From NCBI GenBank assembly GCA_900754085.1, contig CAAEBO010000044.1, positions 1 to 26,151 on the forward strand: DNA of 26,151 bases. Reading direction: 5' to 3'. Made by a program: the position numbers and the translations under genes. Positions 7,650-15,823 of this stretch are shown in pieces. Positions within the stretch are counted from its first letter, which is position 1. Each line of letters starts with the position of its first letter. The stretch is from Clostridia bacterium. GTDB taxonomy: Bacteria; Bacillota; Clostridia; TANB77; CAG-508. The notes below the pieces were generated by a model. That model saw only the letters and a list, made by a program, of their open reading frames with translations. It did not search any database and was not told where the DNA came from.

Positions 7650-9464
7650 CTATTTCTCTTCATCCAATTTTAGTACAGATAAAAATGCTTCTTGTGGAAT
7701 TTCTACATTACCAATCTCACGCATCTTTTTCTTTCCTCTTTTTTGTTTCTCTAGAAGTTTCTTTTTACGAGTAATATCTCCACCATAGCATTTTGCAAGA
7801 ACGTCTTTTCTCATTGCAGAAATAGTTTCTCTAGCTATAATTTTTCCACCTATTACAGCTTGTAATGGAATAGTAAATAAATGACGTGGTATAACAGTTT
7901 TTAATTTTTCTATCATTTTTCTGCCTCTTTCATATGCAGAATCTTTATGTACTATAAAGCTTAATGCATCTACACTTTCACCATTTACATATATATCTAA
8001 TTTTACTAATTCAGATCTTCTATATTCTTTTAATTCATAATCAAATGAAGCATATCCTTTTGTTTTTGATTTTAATGTATCAAAAAAGTCGTATATAATT
8101 TCATTTAATGGTAGTTCGTAAATTATAGTAACTCTATTTTCATCAAGGTATTTCATATCTTTATATATACCTCTTCTATTTTGACAAATTTCCATTATAT
8201 TTCCAACAAATTCTTTTGGAGTTAAGATTTCTGCCTCTACAAAAGGTTCTTCCATATAACTAATTTCTTGTTGTTTTGGTAAATCTGCTGGGTTATATAA
8301 TTCCACAATTTCACCATCTGTTTTATAAACTTTATAAATAACTGATGGTGATGTTGTTATTAGGCTTAAGTCAAATTCTTTATCTAATCTTTCTTCTATT
8401 ATTTCTAAATGTAATAGTCCTAAAAAACCACATCTAAATCCAAAGCCAAGTGCATTAGAAGTTTCTGCTTCATACTGAAGTGCTGCATCATTTAACTGTA
8501 ATTTTTCTAAGGCTACTTTTAAATTCTCGTAGTCACTACCATCTACAGGATATAGTCCACAATAAACCATTGGGTTCACTTTTTTATATCCTGGTAAAGG
8601 TTCTTCTGCTCTATCATCTTTTAAGGTAATAGTATCTCCTACTCTAATATCTGATAAACTCTTTATACTTGCTGCAATATAACCTACATCTCCTGCGACT
8701 AATTCATTACAAGGAAAATATTTTCCTGGTTCGAAAAATCCTACTTCTGTTACTACAAAAGTTTTTTGAGAAGACATTAATAGTATTTCGTCTCCTACCT
8801 TTATTTTTCCTTCTCTTACTCTTACATAGCTTACTGCACCTTTGTAGTTGTCATAAAAAGAATCAAAAATTAGGCATTTCAATTTTTGATTTTTGTCTCC
8901 TGAAGGTGCTGGAATATCTGTTATAATTCTTTCTAAAACTTCTTCTACATTTAGCCCTGTCTTTGCAGAAATACAAGGTGCATCCTCTGCTGGAATACCT
9001 ATAATATCTTCTATTTCCTTTTTTACTTCATCTGGTCTTGCATTTGGTAAATCCACCTTATTTATTACAGGTAAAATCTCCAAATTATTGTCTAATGCTA
9101 AGTAAACATTTGCTAATGTTTGTGCTTCTACCCCCTGACTACTATCTACTACTAGTATTGCACCTTCGCAAGCTGCTAGGCTTCTAGACACTTCATAATT
9201 AAAGTCTACATGTCCAGGTGTATCTATTAAATTAAATATATATTCTTCTCCATTTTTTGCTTTGTAAACCATTCTTACAGACTGTGATTTTATTGTTATT
9301 CCTCGTTCCTTTTCTATTTCCATATTATCTAGAACTTGTGATTCCATTTCTCTTTTTGAAAGAACTCCTGTCATTTCTATCATTCTGTCTGCTAAAGTTG
9401 ACTTACCATGATCTATATGTGCAATTATGCTAAAATTTCGTATGTTTTGCTGTCTATCTTTCAT
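7650..9464 (-). CDS. lepA: Elongation factor 4 (LepA)
   Basis: This is a 604-aa translational GTPase, related to EF-G, which binds ribosomes and helps under ionic or cold stress and during initiation or back-translocation. The G domain has AHIDHGKST (about residues 15-23), the RGITI switch region, DTPGHVDF and NKVDLPNA. The central domains match EF-G, and the LepA-specific C-terminal domain is present with SAMRKDVLAKCYGGDITRKK (residues 561-580) and the usual LLEKQKRGKKKM tail. The length is normal. CGGAGG precedes the ATG. It is the first gene of the minus-strand operon. Confidence 0.98.
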   Translation of the reverse strand: MKDRQQNIRNFSIIAHIDHGKSTLADRMIEMTGVLSKREMESQVLDNMEIEKERGITIKSQSVRMVYKAKNGEEYIFNLIDTPGHVDFNYEVSRSLAACEGAILVVDSSQGVEAQTLANVYLALDNNLEILPVINKVDLPNARPDEVKKEIEDIIGIPAEDAPCISAKTGLNVEEVLERIITDIPAPSGDKNQKLKCLIFDSFYDNYKGAVSYVRVREGKIKVGDEILLMSSQKTFVVTEVGFFEPGKYFPCNELVAGDVGYIAASIKSLSDIRVGDTITLKDDRAEEPLPGYKKVNPMVYCGLYPVDGSDYENLKVALEKLQLNDAALQYEAETSNALGFGFRCGFLGLLHLEIIEERLDKEFDLSLITTSPSVIYKVYKTDGEIVELYNPADLPKQQEISYMEEPFVEAEILTPKEFVGNIMEICQNRRGIYKDMKYLDENRVTIIYELPLNEIIYDFFDTLKSKTKGYASFDYELKEYRRSELVKLDIYVNGESVDALSFIVHKDSAYERGRKMIEKLKTVIPRHLFTIPLQAVIGGKIIARETISAMRKDVLAKCYGGDITRKKKLLEKQKRGKKKMREIGNVEIPQEAFLSVLKLDEEK

Positions 9465-9491
9465 AAAATTCCTCCGTATTTAACTTTATTT

Positions 9492-9520
9492 ATTTTACCA
9501 TAGCAAAACTCTAAACGCAA
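9492..9520 (-). promoter_or_regulatory. Promoter of lepA operon (extended -10)
   Basis: On the minus strand TGGTAAAAT forms an extended -10 (hexamer at 9492-9497). A weak -35 TTGCGT lies 17 bases upstream (9515-9520). The extended TGn element compensates for the poor -35. Confidence 0.5.
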
Positions 9521-9522
9521 TA

Positions 9523-9552
9523 TTGATTTTTTAAAACAAAAAATGTTATAAT
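9523..9552 (+). promoter_or_regulatory. Promoter of maf-mutS2 (extended -10)
   Basis: A -35 TTGATT (9523-9528) and a perfect -10 TATAAT (9547-9552) are 18 bases apart, with TGT directly before the -10. The element lies back-to-back with the lepA promoter; only two bases separate the two -35 boxes, so the two may compete for polymerase. Confidence 0.7.
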
Positions 9553-9577
9553 ACCTAAGATTATAGGAGGTTTTGTT

Positions 9578-10168
9578 ATGGAATTTATTTTAGCATCTTC
9601 TTCTCCTAGAAGAAAACAATTATTATCAACAATAATAAGTAATTTTGATATTATTCCAAGTGATATTGACGAAAATAGATTAAAAAAGATTGAATCTAAT
9701 CCACAAAAACTAGCTGAAAAATTGTCATATGAAAAAGCGTATTCAATTTTTTTAAATAAATATAAAGAAAATAATGAATATACCGTAATTGGTTCTGATA
9801 CATTAGTTTCTTTTGGTAACCTTATTTTAGGAAAGCCTAAAGATAGAGATGACGCTATTCGTATACTAAAACTTTTACAGGGAAATTCACATGACATATA
9901 TACTGGTACTACAATAATTATAAAGACAGAACATTCTGTTGTTTTTGAAACAAGAGTTAATAAATCTACTGTTTATTTTAAGAATATGTCTTATTATGAC
10001 ATCTGTTCTTATGTAGACACAAAAGAACCCATGGATAAAGCTGGTGCTTATGCTGTACAAGGTATTGGTAAAGTTTATTTAAAAGGATACGATGGTGACT
10101 ATAATTCTATAGTTGGATTAGATACACATATGATTAGAAATATTTTTGAAAAGTATAATTTAATTTAA
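9578..10168 (+). CDS. maf: Maf family nucleoside triphosphate pyrophosphatase
   Basis: This is a 196-aa house-cleaning enzyme that hydrolyses non-canonical or excess nucleoside triphosphates (dTTP, UTP and modified forms in the characterised relatives) to monophosphates. The N-terminal substrate loop LASSSPRRKQLL (residues 5-16) is diagnostic. The GSDTLV and GKPKDRDDA segments and the late DKAGAYAVQGIG motif complete the family pattern. AGGAGG lies before the ATG. It is the first gene of a two-gene plus-strand operon, with mutS2 12 bases downstream. Which subfamily (TTP/UTP or other) cannot be settled here. Confidence 0.94.
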   Translation: MEFILASSSPRRKQLLSTIISNFDIIPSDIDENRLKKIESNPQKLAEKLSYEKAYSIFLNKYKENNEYTVIGSDTLVSFGNLILGKPKDRDDAIRILKLLQGNSHDIYTGTTIIIKTEHSVVFETRVNKSTVYFKNMSYYDICSYVDTKEPMDKAGAYAVQGIGKVYLKGYDGDYNSIVGLDTHMIRNIFEKYNLI

Positions 10169-10180
10169 AAAGGAGTTTAT

Positions 10181-12544
10181 ATGTTAAGCAAATATTTAGA
10201 AAAGCTAGAGTATGATAAAATTACTAAAAACTTAGCAAAATATGCTAAAACTTTTATTGGTAAAAATTTTTGTCTTTCTCTACTACCTTTTAGTGAAAAT
10301 AATAAAGTTATAAAAGCTTTAAATGAAACTAATGAAGCTCTTCTCTTAAGATATAAAAAAGGTTCTATCCCTATTTGTGAAATTTCTGAAGGGATTAATG
10401 TTTCTTTAAAAACATTAAAAAGTAATAAAATATTATCTATTGTAGATGTTTTAAATATTGGAAAAATTCTAAAGCTTTCTAGTGAATTGAAGTCCTACTT
10501 CTTTTCTGATGAGCTTATAGACTTAAATGATTTTAATACTATATATTCATATTTTGATAATTTATATAGTAATAAAAATATAGAAAATAAAATATTTTCT
10601 GCAATTATTGATAAATTTACAATTGATGATAAAGCTTCTTCTAATTTATACAATATTAGATCCGAAAAGAGAAAAATTGATCAAGAAATAAAGAATAAAC
10701 TAAATAATTATATTTCTTCTTCATATTCAAAATATCTTCAAGATCCTGTTGTAACTATAAAAAATGATAGATATGTAATCCCTGTTAAAGAAGAATATAA
10801 AAATAATATAAAGGGTTTTATTCATGATATATCTAATAGTGGTTCTACTGTATTTATTGAGCCTATATCTGTTTTTGATTTAAATAGCAAAATTAGCGCT
10901 TTAACTGTAGAAGAAAATATAGAAATTGAGAAAATTCTAACTAATTTTACATCTATGCTTTTTGAGATTTTAGATGAATTAGAAAATAATCTTAGGTTAA
11001 TTGGATTACTTGATTTTATCTTTGCAAAAGCTAATTATTCTATATCTTTAAATGCAACTAGACCTCTATTAAATAAAAATAAAGAAGTTAACTTAATAAA
11101 AGCACGACATCCTTTAATAGATAATTCTGTTGTTGTACCAATTAATATAAACTTAGGTATAAATTTTAATACGCTTGTAATTACTGGACCTAACACAGGT
11201 GGAAAAACTGTAACTTTAAAAACAACTGGATTAATAGTTCTAATGGCTATGTCTGGTTTAAATATACCTGCTAGTGAAAATAGTAGCGTATTCGTTTTTG
11301 ATAATGTTTTCGCTGACATTGGTGATGAGCAAAGTATTCAAGAATCTTTAAGTACGTTCTCTTCACATATGTTAAACATTATCGAAATATTAAATAGCTC
11401 TACTTCAAATAGTTTAGTTTTAGTAGATGAACTTGGTTCTGGAACTGACCCTATGCAAGGTAGTAGTTTGGCAATTAGTATTTTAGAGCATTTATATAAT
11501 AATACTACTTTAACTATTGCCACTACTCACTATCCTGAGATTAAAAATTATGTTTTGACTCATTCAGGTTTTGAAAATGCAAGCCAAGAATTTAATTTAG
11601 AAACTCTTTCTCCTACTTATAGATTATTAATAGGTGTTCCTGGAAAAAGTAATGCTTTCGAAATAAGCAAAAAGTTAGGTCTTCCTGAATCTATTTTAAA
11701 AAGAGCTAATAGTTTTTTAGATGATGATACTATTCATATTGAAGATTTACTAAAAAGCATTTATGATAATAAATTAAGAATTGAACATGAAAAAATAGAA
11801 CTTGATAAAAAATTATTAGAAGTTAATAAATTACAAATATCGCTTGAAAAAGATGTTTCTGATGTTCAAAACAAACAAAATGAAATTATTAATAAAGCCA
11901 AATTAGAAGCTCGTGAAATATTATATTCTGCAAAAGATGAAGCAACTAACATTATCCGCCAAATGCGAAAGATAGAACATAATCATGGTAATTTAAAAGA
12001 TTTAGATAATTTTAGAAATAGCTTAAATGATTCTATTAAAGATTTTTCTATTGCAAAAGATCCTTCTACTTCATTTAGTAACTTAGACGTAAAAATGTTA
12101 AAAGTTGGAATGGACATATATGTAAAAAAATTTATGAATAATGCTATTCTACTTACATTACCTAATAAAAATAATGAAGTGCAAGTACAATGTGGCAATA
12201 TGAAGTCTTTTGTACCTATTTCTGAAATCTCTATTAGTACAAGTAAAAAAAGTCATTCTAACATTTCTTCTAAATCTTTTTCTACAACCAAATCAAAGAA
12301 CATTTCTTCTGAAATTAATGTTATTGGTCAGACAGTTGATGAAGCAATTTTTGTTATAGATAAATATTTAGACGACTGTAGCCTAGCAAAATTAAAAACT
12401 GCACGAATAGTTCATGGTAAAGGTACCGGCAAATTAAGAAGTGGCATTCATACTTTTTTAAAGAAACATCCACATGTAAAGTCTTTTAGGTTAGGTACTT
12501 TTGGTGAAGGTGAAATGGGTGTTACTATTGTGGAGATAAAATAA
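10181..12544 (+). CDS. mutS2: MutS2 endonuclease / ribosome-rescue ATPase
   Basis: This 787-aa protein belongs to the MutS2 family. It is tied to suppression of homologous recombination and, in Bacillus subtilis, to sensing collided ribosomes. Visible parts are the N-terminal core and clamp, ERK-rich helices up to about residue 300, the ABC ATPase with Walker A GPNTGGKT (about residues 336-343) and Walker B LVLVDELGSGTDP, a long coiled coil (about 520-600) and a C-terminal Smr domain with HGKGTGKLRSGI. The Smr LDLR motif usual in Bacillus is replaced by INVIG, which may weaken nuclease activity. AAGGAG precedes the ATG. Confidence 0.95.
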   Translation: MLSKYLEKLEYDKITKNLAKYAKTFIGKNFCLSLLPFSENNKVIKALNETNEALLLRYKKGSIPICEISEGINVSLKTLKSNKILSIVDVLNIGKILKLSSELKSYFFSDELIDLNDFNTIYSYFDNLYSNKNIENKIFSAIIDKFTIDDKASSNLYNIRSEKRKIDQEIKNKLNNYISSSYSKYLQDPVVTIKNDRYVIPVKEEYKNNIKGFIHDISNSGSTVFIEPISVFDLNSKISALTVEENIEIEKILTNFTSMLFEILDELENNLRLIGLLDFIFAKANYSISLNATRPLLNKNKEVNLIKARHPLIDNSVVVPININLGINFNTLVITGPNTGGKTVTLKTTGLIVLMAMSGLNIPASENSSVFVFDNVFADIGDEQSIQESLSTFSSHMLNIIEILNSSTSNSLVLVDELGSGTDPMQGSSLAISILEHLYNNTTLTIATTHYPEIKNYVLTHSGFENASQEFNLETLSPTYRLLIGVPGKSNAFEISKKLGLPESILKRANSFLDDDTIHIEDLLKSIYDNKLRIEHEKIELDKKLLEVNKLQISLEKDVSDVQNKQNEIINKAKLEAREILYSAKDEATNIIRQMRKIEHNHGNLKDLDNFRNSLNDSIKDFSIAKDPSTSFSNLDVKMLKVGMDIYVKKFMNNAILLTLPNKNNEVQVQCGNMKSFVPISEISISTSKKSHSNISSKSFSTTKSKNISSEINVIGQTVDEAIFVIDKYLDDCSLAKLKTARIVHGKGTGKLRSGIHTFLKKHPHVKSFRLGTFGEGEMGVTIVEIK

Positions 12545-12610
12545 TTATATGAAAAAGACTCTATTGATCTTTTTATTAATAAATATATAAAATAATAATT
12601 TATTATGGTT

Positions 12611-12657
12611 GCAAGATTTTCTAGCATTTGCAATATCTAGAAAATCTTGCTTTTTTT
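12611..12657 (+). terminator. Strong terminator of maf-mutS2
   Basis: A long hairpin has arms GCAAGATTTTCTAG and CTAGAAAATCTTGC (12611-12624 and 12637-12650), perfectly complementary, followed by seven Ts. It lies about 65 bases after the mutS2 stop and just before the convergent recN stop. A much weaker hairpin (12552-12574) sits in between. Confidence 0.85.
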
Positions 12658-12660
12658 ATT

Positions 12661-14280
12661 CTAACTTGCTTTTCTTAATTCCCTTGCATGTTGCAATGAT
12701 ATTTCCGAAACAATTCCACTTGCGATTCTCGCTATTTCTTCCAAAACTTCTTGTTCATTTAGATTTTTAATTCTCGTTTTAGTATTATTTTCTTCTACTT
12801 CCTTATAAATATAGTAATTTGAATTTCCTTTAGCTGCAATACTAGCTAAGTGTGTAACAATTATAACTTGATGTTTCTTAGAAATAGTTTTTAATTTTTC
12901 TCCTACTGAATTTCCTGCTTTACCACTAATACCTGTATCTATTTCATCAAATATTAAAATTGGTACTTCATCTATATCTGATAATACTGTTTTTATTGCT
13001 AACATTATTCTAGACATTTCTCCCCCTGAAGCTGTTTTTATAAGTGATTTAAAATCTTCTCCTTTATTTGTTGTTATCATAAATTCGACTTCATCTATTC
13101 CATCTTTATTAAAATTGATATTATTTATGCTTATTTTAAATCTTGCATTTGGCATTTCTAAATCTGCAAGTTCTTTATTTATTTTTTCTGCTAGAATAAG
13201 AGCTTTTTCTTCTCTATCCTTATGAAGTTCTTTTCCCAATTTTTCTAATTCTATTATTACATTTTCTAATTTACTCTTTAATTTTTTATTTTTTTCCTCT
13301 ACATTTTCTATTTTATTTATTTCTTCTTCTACTTCTTGTTTATAATTTAATATTTCTCCAATAGTATTACCATATTTTCTTTTTAAGTCATTTATTTCAT
13401 CTATCCTATTTTCTATGTTTTCTCTTTCTGATTCTTCGAAATATGAATCTGAATTATAGTGGCTTAAGTCTATAGCTATTTCTTGTAAATCATAGTAATT
13501 ACTTTTTAATGAACTTAATGTTTTTTGATATTTTACATTTATGTCTTCTATTCGCTCTAATCGTTTAATTGCAATACTTAAGGCATTTAAAGCATTTTCA
13601 TTTATTTGTAAATCTGCTTCACTTAATGACTTAGATATTTTTTCTGCATTTACTATTAGATTTTTTTGTTCTTCTAATTCTTCATCCTCATTAATTTTTA
13701 AATTAGCATTTTTAATTTCATTTAACTGATAATATAATAAGTCTAATTTGCGTTGTTTTTCCTTTTCATCTCCATAGTTCTCTTTTAATTCTTTATTAAT
13801 TGAAATATATTCATCATATAATTTTGTATATTCTAATTTCCTATTTAAAAACTCTTTTCCTAAAAACTTGTCTAAATATTTAATATGATTTTCTTTATTT
13901 AATAAATTTTGATTATCATTTTGACCATGAATATTTATTATATTTTTCATAAAGTCTTTTAATTCGTTTACTGTTACCAATCTACCATTTATTTTACAAG
14001 TATTTCTACCATTATCATATATTTCTCTAGAAATTATTATATTATTGTCTATAGCTTTAGGATTATCTGGTAAATATATACTAACTTCTACAAAAGAATG
14101 ATTTTCTCCTTTTCTTATCATTTCTTTAGAAAATCTACCCCCAGATACTATTCCTAATGCGTCTATTATTAAAGTTTTTCCTGCTCCTGTTTCTCCTGTT
14201 AATATATTCAGACCTTTTGAAAAGTCTATTAATATTTCATCTATTATTCCTATGTTCTTTATATGCAATGTAGATATCAT
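12661..14280 (-). CDS. recN: DNA repair protein RecN
   Basis: This is a 539-aa SMC-like ATPase that acts early at DNA double-strand breaks. The N-terminal half has Walker A GETGAGKT (residues 29-36) and the IHGQNDNQNLL stretch. A long coiled-coil hairpin occupies about residues 150-360. The C-terminal half has the ABC signature TASGGEMSRIMLAIKTV and Walker B ILIFDEIDTGISG. Its length is slightly below the usual 550-570 because the coiled coil is a little shorter. AAGGAGG precedes the ATG. It follows tlyA by 12 bases, a conserved Firmicutes neighbourhood; the arginine repressor gene often found between them is absent here. Confidence 0.96.
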   Translation of the reverse strand: MISTLHIKNIGIIDEILIDFSKGLNILTGETGAGKTLIIDALGIVSGGRFSKEMIRKGENHSFVEVSIYLPDNPKAIDNNIIISREIYDNGRNTCKINGRLVTVNELKDFMKNIINIHGQNDNQNLLNKENHIKYLDKFLGKEFLNRKLEYTKLYDEYISINKELKENYGDEKEKQRKLDLLYYQLNEIKNANLKINEDEELEEQKNLIVNAEKISKSLSEADLQINENALNALSIAIKRLERIEDINVKYQKTLSSLKSNYYDLQEIAIDLSHYNSDSYFEESERENIENRIDEINDLKRKYGNTIGEILNYKQEVEEEINKIENVEEKNKKLKSKLENVIIELEKLGKELHKDREEKALILAEKINKELADLEMPNARFKISINNINFNKDGIDEVEFMITTNKGEDFKSLIKTASGGEMSRIMLAIKTVLSDIDEVPILIFDEIDTGISGKAGNSVGEKLKTISKKHQVIIVTHLASIAAKGNSNYYIYKEVEENNTKTRIKNLNEQEVLEEIARIASGIVSEISLQHARELRKAS

Positions 14281-14292
14281 ATATCTGCCTCC

Positions 14293-15108
14293 TTATTTCA
14301 ACTCTTTATATGCTTCTGCAGTAATTTGTATTGAGTTTTTCTTAATTTCATATAAATCTAATAAATTATTTTCATTTTTTTCTATATATAACAAATATTC
14401 TATGTTACCTGCTGGTCCCTTTATTGGTGAATATGTTAAATTTATAATTTTAAAACCTAATTTATTTGCAAATATTACTATATTTTGAATAACCTTTTGA
14501 TGTACTTTTATATCTTTTACTACACCATTTTTATTTAAATGATTTTTTCCTGCTTCAAATTGAGGCTTTATTAAAATTACCGCTTTTCCTTTTATTTTCA
14601 ACATTTCATATATTTTTGGAAGTACTTGTATCTCTGATATAAATGAAACATCTGAACTAATAAAATCTAACTTTTCTATGCTATTACTTTCTAGATCTTT
14701 AACATTTGTTCCTTCTAAATTTATTATTTTTTTGTTGTTTAAAAGTTGCTCAGCTAATTGACCATGTCCAACATCTATTGAATAAACTTTTTTAGCTCCA
14801 TTTTGCAACATACAATCTGTAAAACCTCCTGTTGATGCTCCTATATCTGCACAGATTCTATCTTTTAAAGCTATTTCAAATTTATTAATAGCTTTTTCAA
14901 GTTTAAGTCCACCTCTACTTACATATTTTAGTGTTTCTCCTTTTATTTCTATATTAGATACATCATTTATAATTTTACTTGCTTTTTTTATTTGTTTGCC
15001 ATCTACATATACATTCCCTTTTTCTATTTCATATTTAGCTTTTTGCCTAGTTTCAAAATATTTCTTTTTAACTAAAATAATATCTATTCTTTCTTTTTCA
15101 TTTAACAT
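14293..15108 (-). CDS. tlyA: TlyA family rRNA 2'-O-methyltransferase
   Basis: This is a 271-aa protein with an N-terminal S4 RNA-binding domain (about residues 4-64, RIDIILVKKKYFETRQKAK) followed by an FtsJ/RrmJ-like Rossmann methyltransferase. The S-adenosylmethionine loop is DIGASTGGFTDCMLQNGA (about residues 93-110), then DVGHGQLA, and a catalytic-type KPQFE near residue 200. TlyA in mycobacteria methylates cytidines of 16S and 23S rRNA; the old name 'hemolysin' is misleading. The exact target here is inferred. AGAGG lies before the ATG, and a consensus promoter lies about 40 bases upstream. It is first in tlyA-recN. Confidence 0.93.
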   Translation of the reverse strand: MLNEKERIDIILVKKKYFETRQKAKYEIEKGNVYVDGKQIKKASKIINDVSNIEIKGETLKYVSRGGLKLEKAINKFEIALKDRICADIGASTGGFTDCMLQNGAKKVYSIDVGHGQLAEQLLNNKKIINLEGTNVKDLESNSIEKLDFISSDVSFISEIQVLPKIYEMLKIKGKAVILIKPQFEAGKNHLNKNGVVKDIKVHQKVIQNIVIFANKLGFKIINLTYSPIKGPAGNIEYLLYIEKNENNLLDLYEIKKNSIQITAEAYKELK

Positions 15109-15142
15109 TTTTTACCTCTTTTAAAACTTTTGTTCGCTTTCT

Positions 15143-15170
15143 ATTATATATTATTTTTTTATTTTGTCAA
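15143..15170 (-). promoter_or_regulatory. Consensus promoter of tlyA-recN
   Basis: On the minus strand a perfect TTGACA (15165-15170) and a perfect TATAAT (15143-15148) are 16 bases apart, giving a leader of about 28 bases to the tlyA ATG at 15108. Confidence 0.8.
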
Positions 15171-15196
15171 TATATATTTACGAAATTTTGTTTCTA

Positions 15197-15225
15197 TTGA
15201 CTATTATTTATTTTTATGATATAAA
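15197..15225 (+). promoter_or_regulatory. Promoter of tRNA-Glu
   Basis: TTGACT (15197-15202) and TATAAA (15220-15225) are spaced by 17 bases. Transcription would begin about 12 bases before the mature tRNA, typical of a single tRNA unit. Confidence 0.65.
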
Positions 15226-15243
15226 TATTTATGTTAGTTATAT

Positions 15244-15318
15244 GGCCCGTTGGTCAAGCGGTTAAGACGCAGCCCTCTCAAGGCTGAATCATGGGTTCGA
15301 TTCCCGTACGGGTCACCA
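15244..15318 (+). tRNA. tRNA-Glu (anticodon CTC), CCA encoded
   Basis: A complete 75-base cloverleaf is present. The acceptor stem is GGCCCGT / ACGGGTC with discriminator A and genomic CCA; the D arm is 15253-15268; the anticodon stem is CAGCC / GGCTG around the loop CTCTCAA; and the T arm has TTCGATT. The anticodon at 15277-15279 is CTC, which reads GAG. The body is the standard bacterial glutamate tRNA; the common isoacceptor has TTC. It is a stand-alone unit with its own promoter and terminator. Because C34 pairs only with G, this tRNA supplements a TTC tRNA that must lie elsewhere. Confidence 0.95.
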
Positions 15319-15327
15319 AATTATTTT

Positions 15328-15371
15328 AGAGTATCAAGTAATTCCTCGATTTTGCTTGATACTCTTTTTTT
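15328..15371 (+). terminator. Terminator of tRNA-Glu
   Basis: A perfect 11-base stem AGAGTATCAAG / CTTGATACTCT (15328-15338 and 15355-15365) is followed by T at 15365-15371. It begins 10 bases after the CCA end. Confidence 0.85.
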
Positions 15372-15430
15372 GTAATTAACACACTTTTAACATATTAGTT
15401 ACTAAAATATTTATCTTACAAGTTTCTTTT

Positions 15431-15459
15431 TTGATTTTTTTCTTTTTTTATGCTATAAT
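15431..15459 (+). promoter_or_regulatory. Promoter of the 70-aa membrane protein (extended -10)
   Basis: TTGATT (15431-15436) and a perfect TATAAT (15454-15459) are 17 bases apart, with TGC directly before the -10 (extended -10). This indicates vegetative transcription of the small gene. Confidence 0.75.
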
Positions 15460-15509
15460 TATTTATATTTAACTTGTTGATAGCAAAAAAAGAAAGGAGC
15501 ACATAGACT

Positions 15510-15722
15510 ATGTGGTTTTTTATTATTTTAATTATTCTTAGCGTTTGTTTAAAGCTTGGTGATTGGGCCTTTTATCTTGGCTTATTTGGTATATTATTAT
15601 TCTTTGCAAATTGGGTAATAAATAGCCTCTTAAAACCAGAAGACTCAACAGATGGAGAGCGGATTCTTATATTAATATTAAAAATTGTAGTTTTCGCATT
15701 AATCTGGAAGTGGTATTGGTAA
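15510..15722 (+). CDS. Unknown 70-aa membrane protein
   Basis: I do not recognise this small, very hydrophobic protein. It has an N-terminal membrane helix (about residues 2-14), a second (about 19-40) and a C-terminal one (about 51-68). A short charged loop KPEDSTDGER (42-51) lies between the second and third, and the protein ends in the Trp-rich KWYW. GGAG lies 10 bases before the ATG, a little far but usable. A consensus promoter and a long terminator frame the gene exactly, which strongly supports it being real and expressed alone. The layout resembles small inner-membrane proteins, but no toxin or transporter motif is visible. Confidence 0.75.
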   Translation: MWFFIILIILSVCLKLGDWAFYLGLFGILLFFANWVINSLLKPEDSTDGERILILILKIVVFALIWKWYW

Positions 15723-15764
15723 TAATAAACTCTATGGCATACGTCATAGAGTTTATTATTTTTT
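15721..15764 (+). terminator. Terminator of the 70-aa gene
   Basis: A 16-base perfect inverted repeat AATAATAAACTCTATG / CATAGAGTTTATTATT (15721-15736 and 15745-15760), overlapping the stop codon, is followed by four more Ts. It is symmetrical enough to work in both directions. Confidence 0.85.
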
Positions 15765-15765
15765 G

Positions 15766-15794
15766 GAATATTTTTCTATTTTTTGGATATATTA
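15766..15794 (+). promoter_or_regulatory. Candidate SigG/SigF-type forespore promoter
   Basis: GAATA (15766-15770) fits the -35 pattern GNATR, and TATATTA (15788-15794) matches the -10 pattern CATNNTA in six of seven positions, with a 17-base spacer. It lies directly ahead of a spore-protein gene whose relatives are transcribed by the forespore sigma factor. No SigA promoter of similar quality is seen there. Confidence 0.5.
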
Positions 15795-15823
15795 TTAGTA
15801 CAAGTTTTTAAGGAGATGATTGT

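Larger units (their letters stand above)
15109..15509. other. 401-base gap between protein genes: tRNA and signals
   Basis: No protein gene is seen in this stretch. It holds the tlyA promoter on the minus strand, then on the plus strand a promoter, tRNA-Glu, its terminator, and the promoter of the 70-aa gene. Confidence 0.7.

Noticed and set aside
9511..9897. 128-aa minus-strand frame opposite maf
   Set aside because: It lies antisense to an unmistakable Maf gene and across both promoters, has no suitable ribosome binding site, and reads as an antisense shadow.
11035..11523. Minus-strand frames opposite mutS2
   Set aside because: They mirror the conserved ATPase domain and have no start signals.
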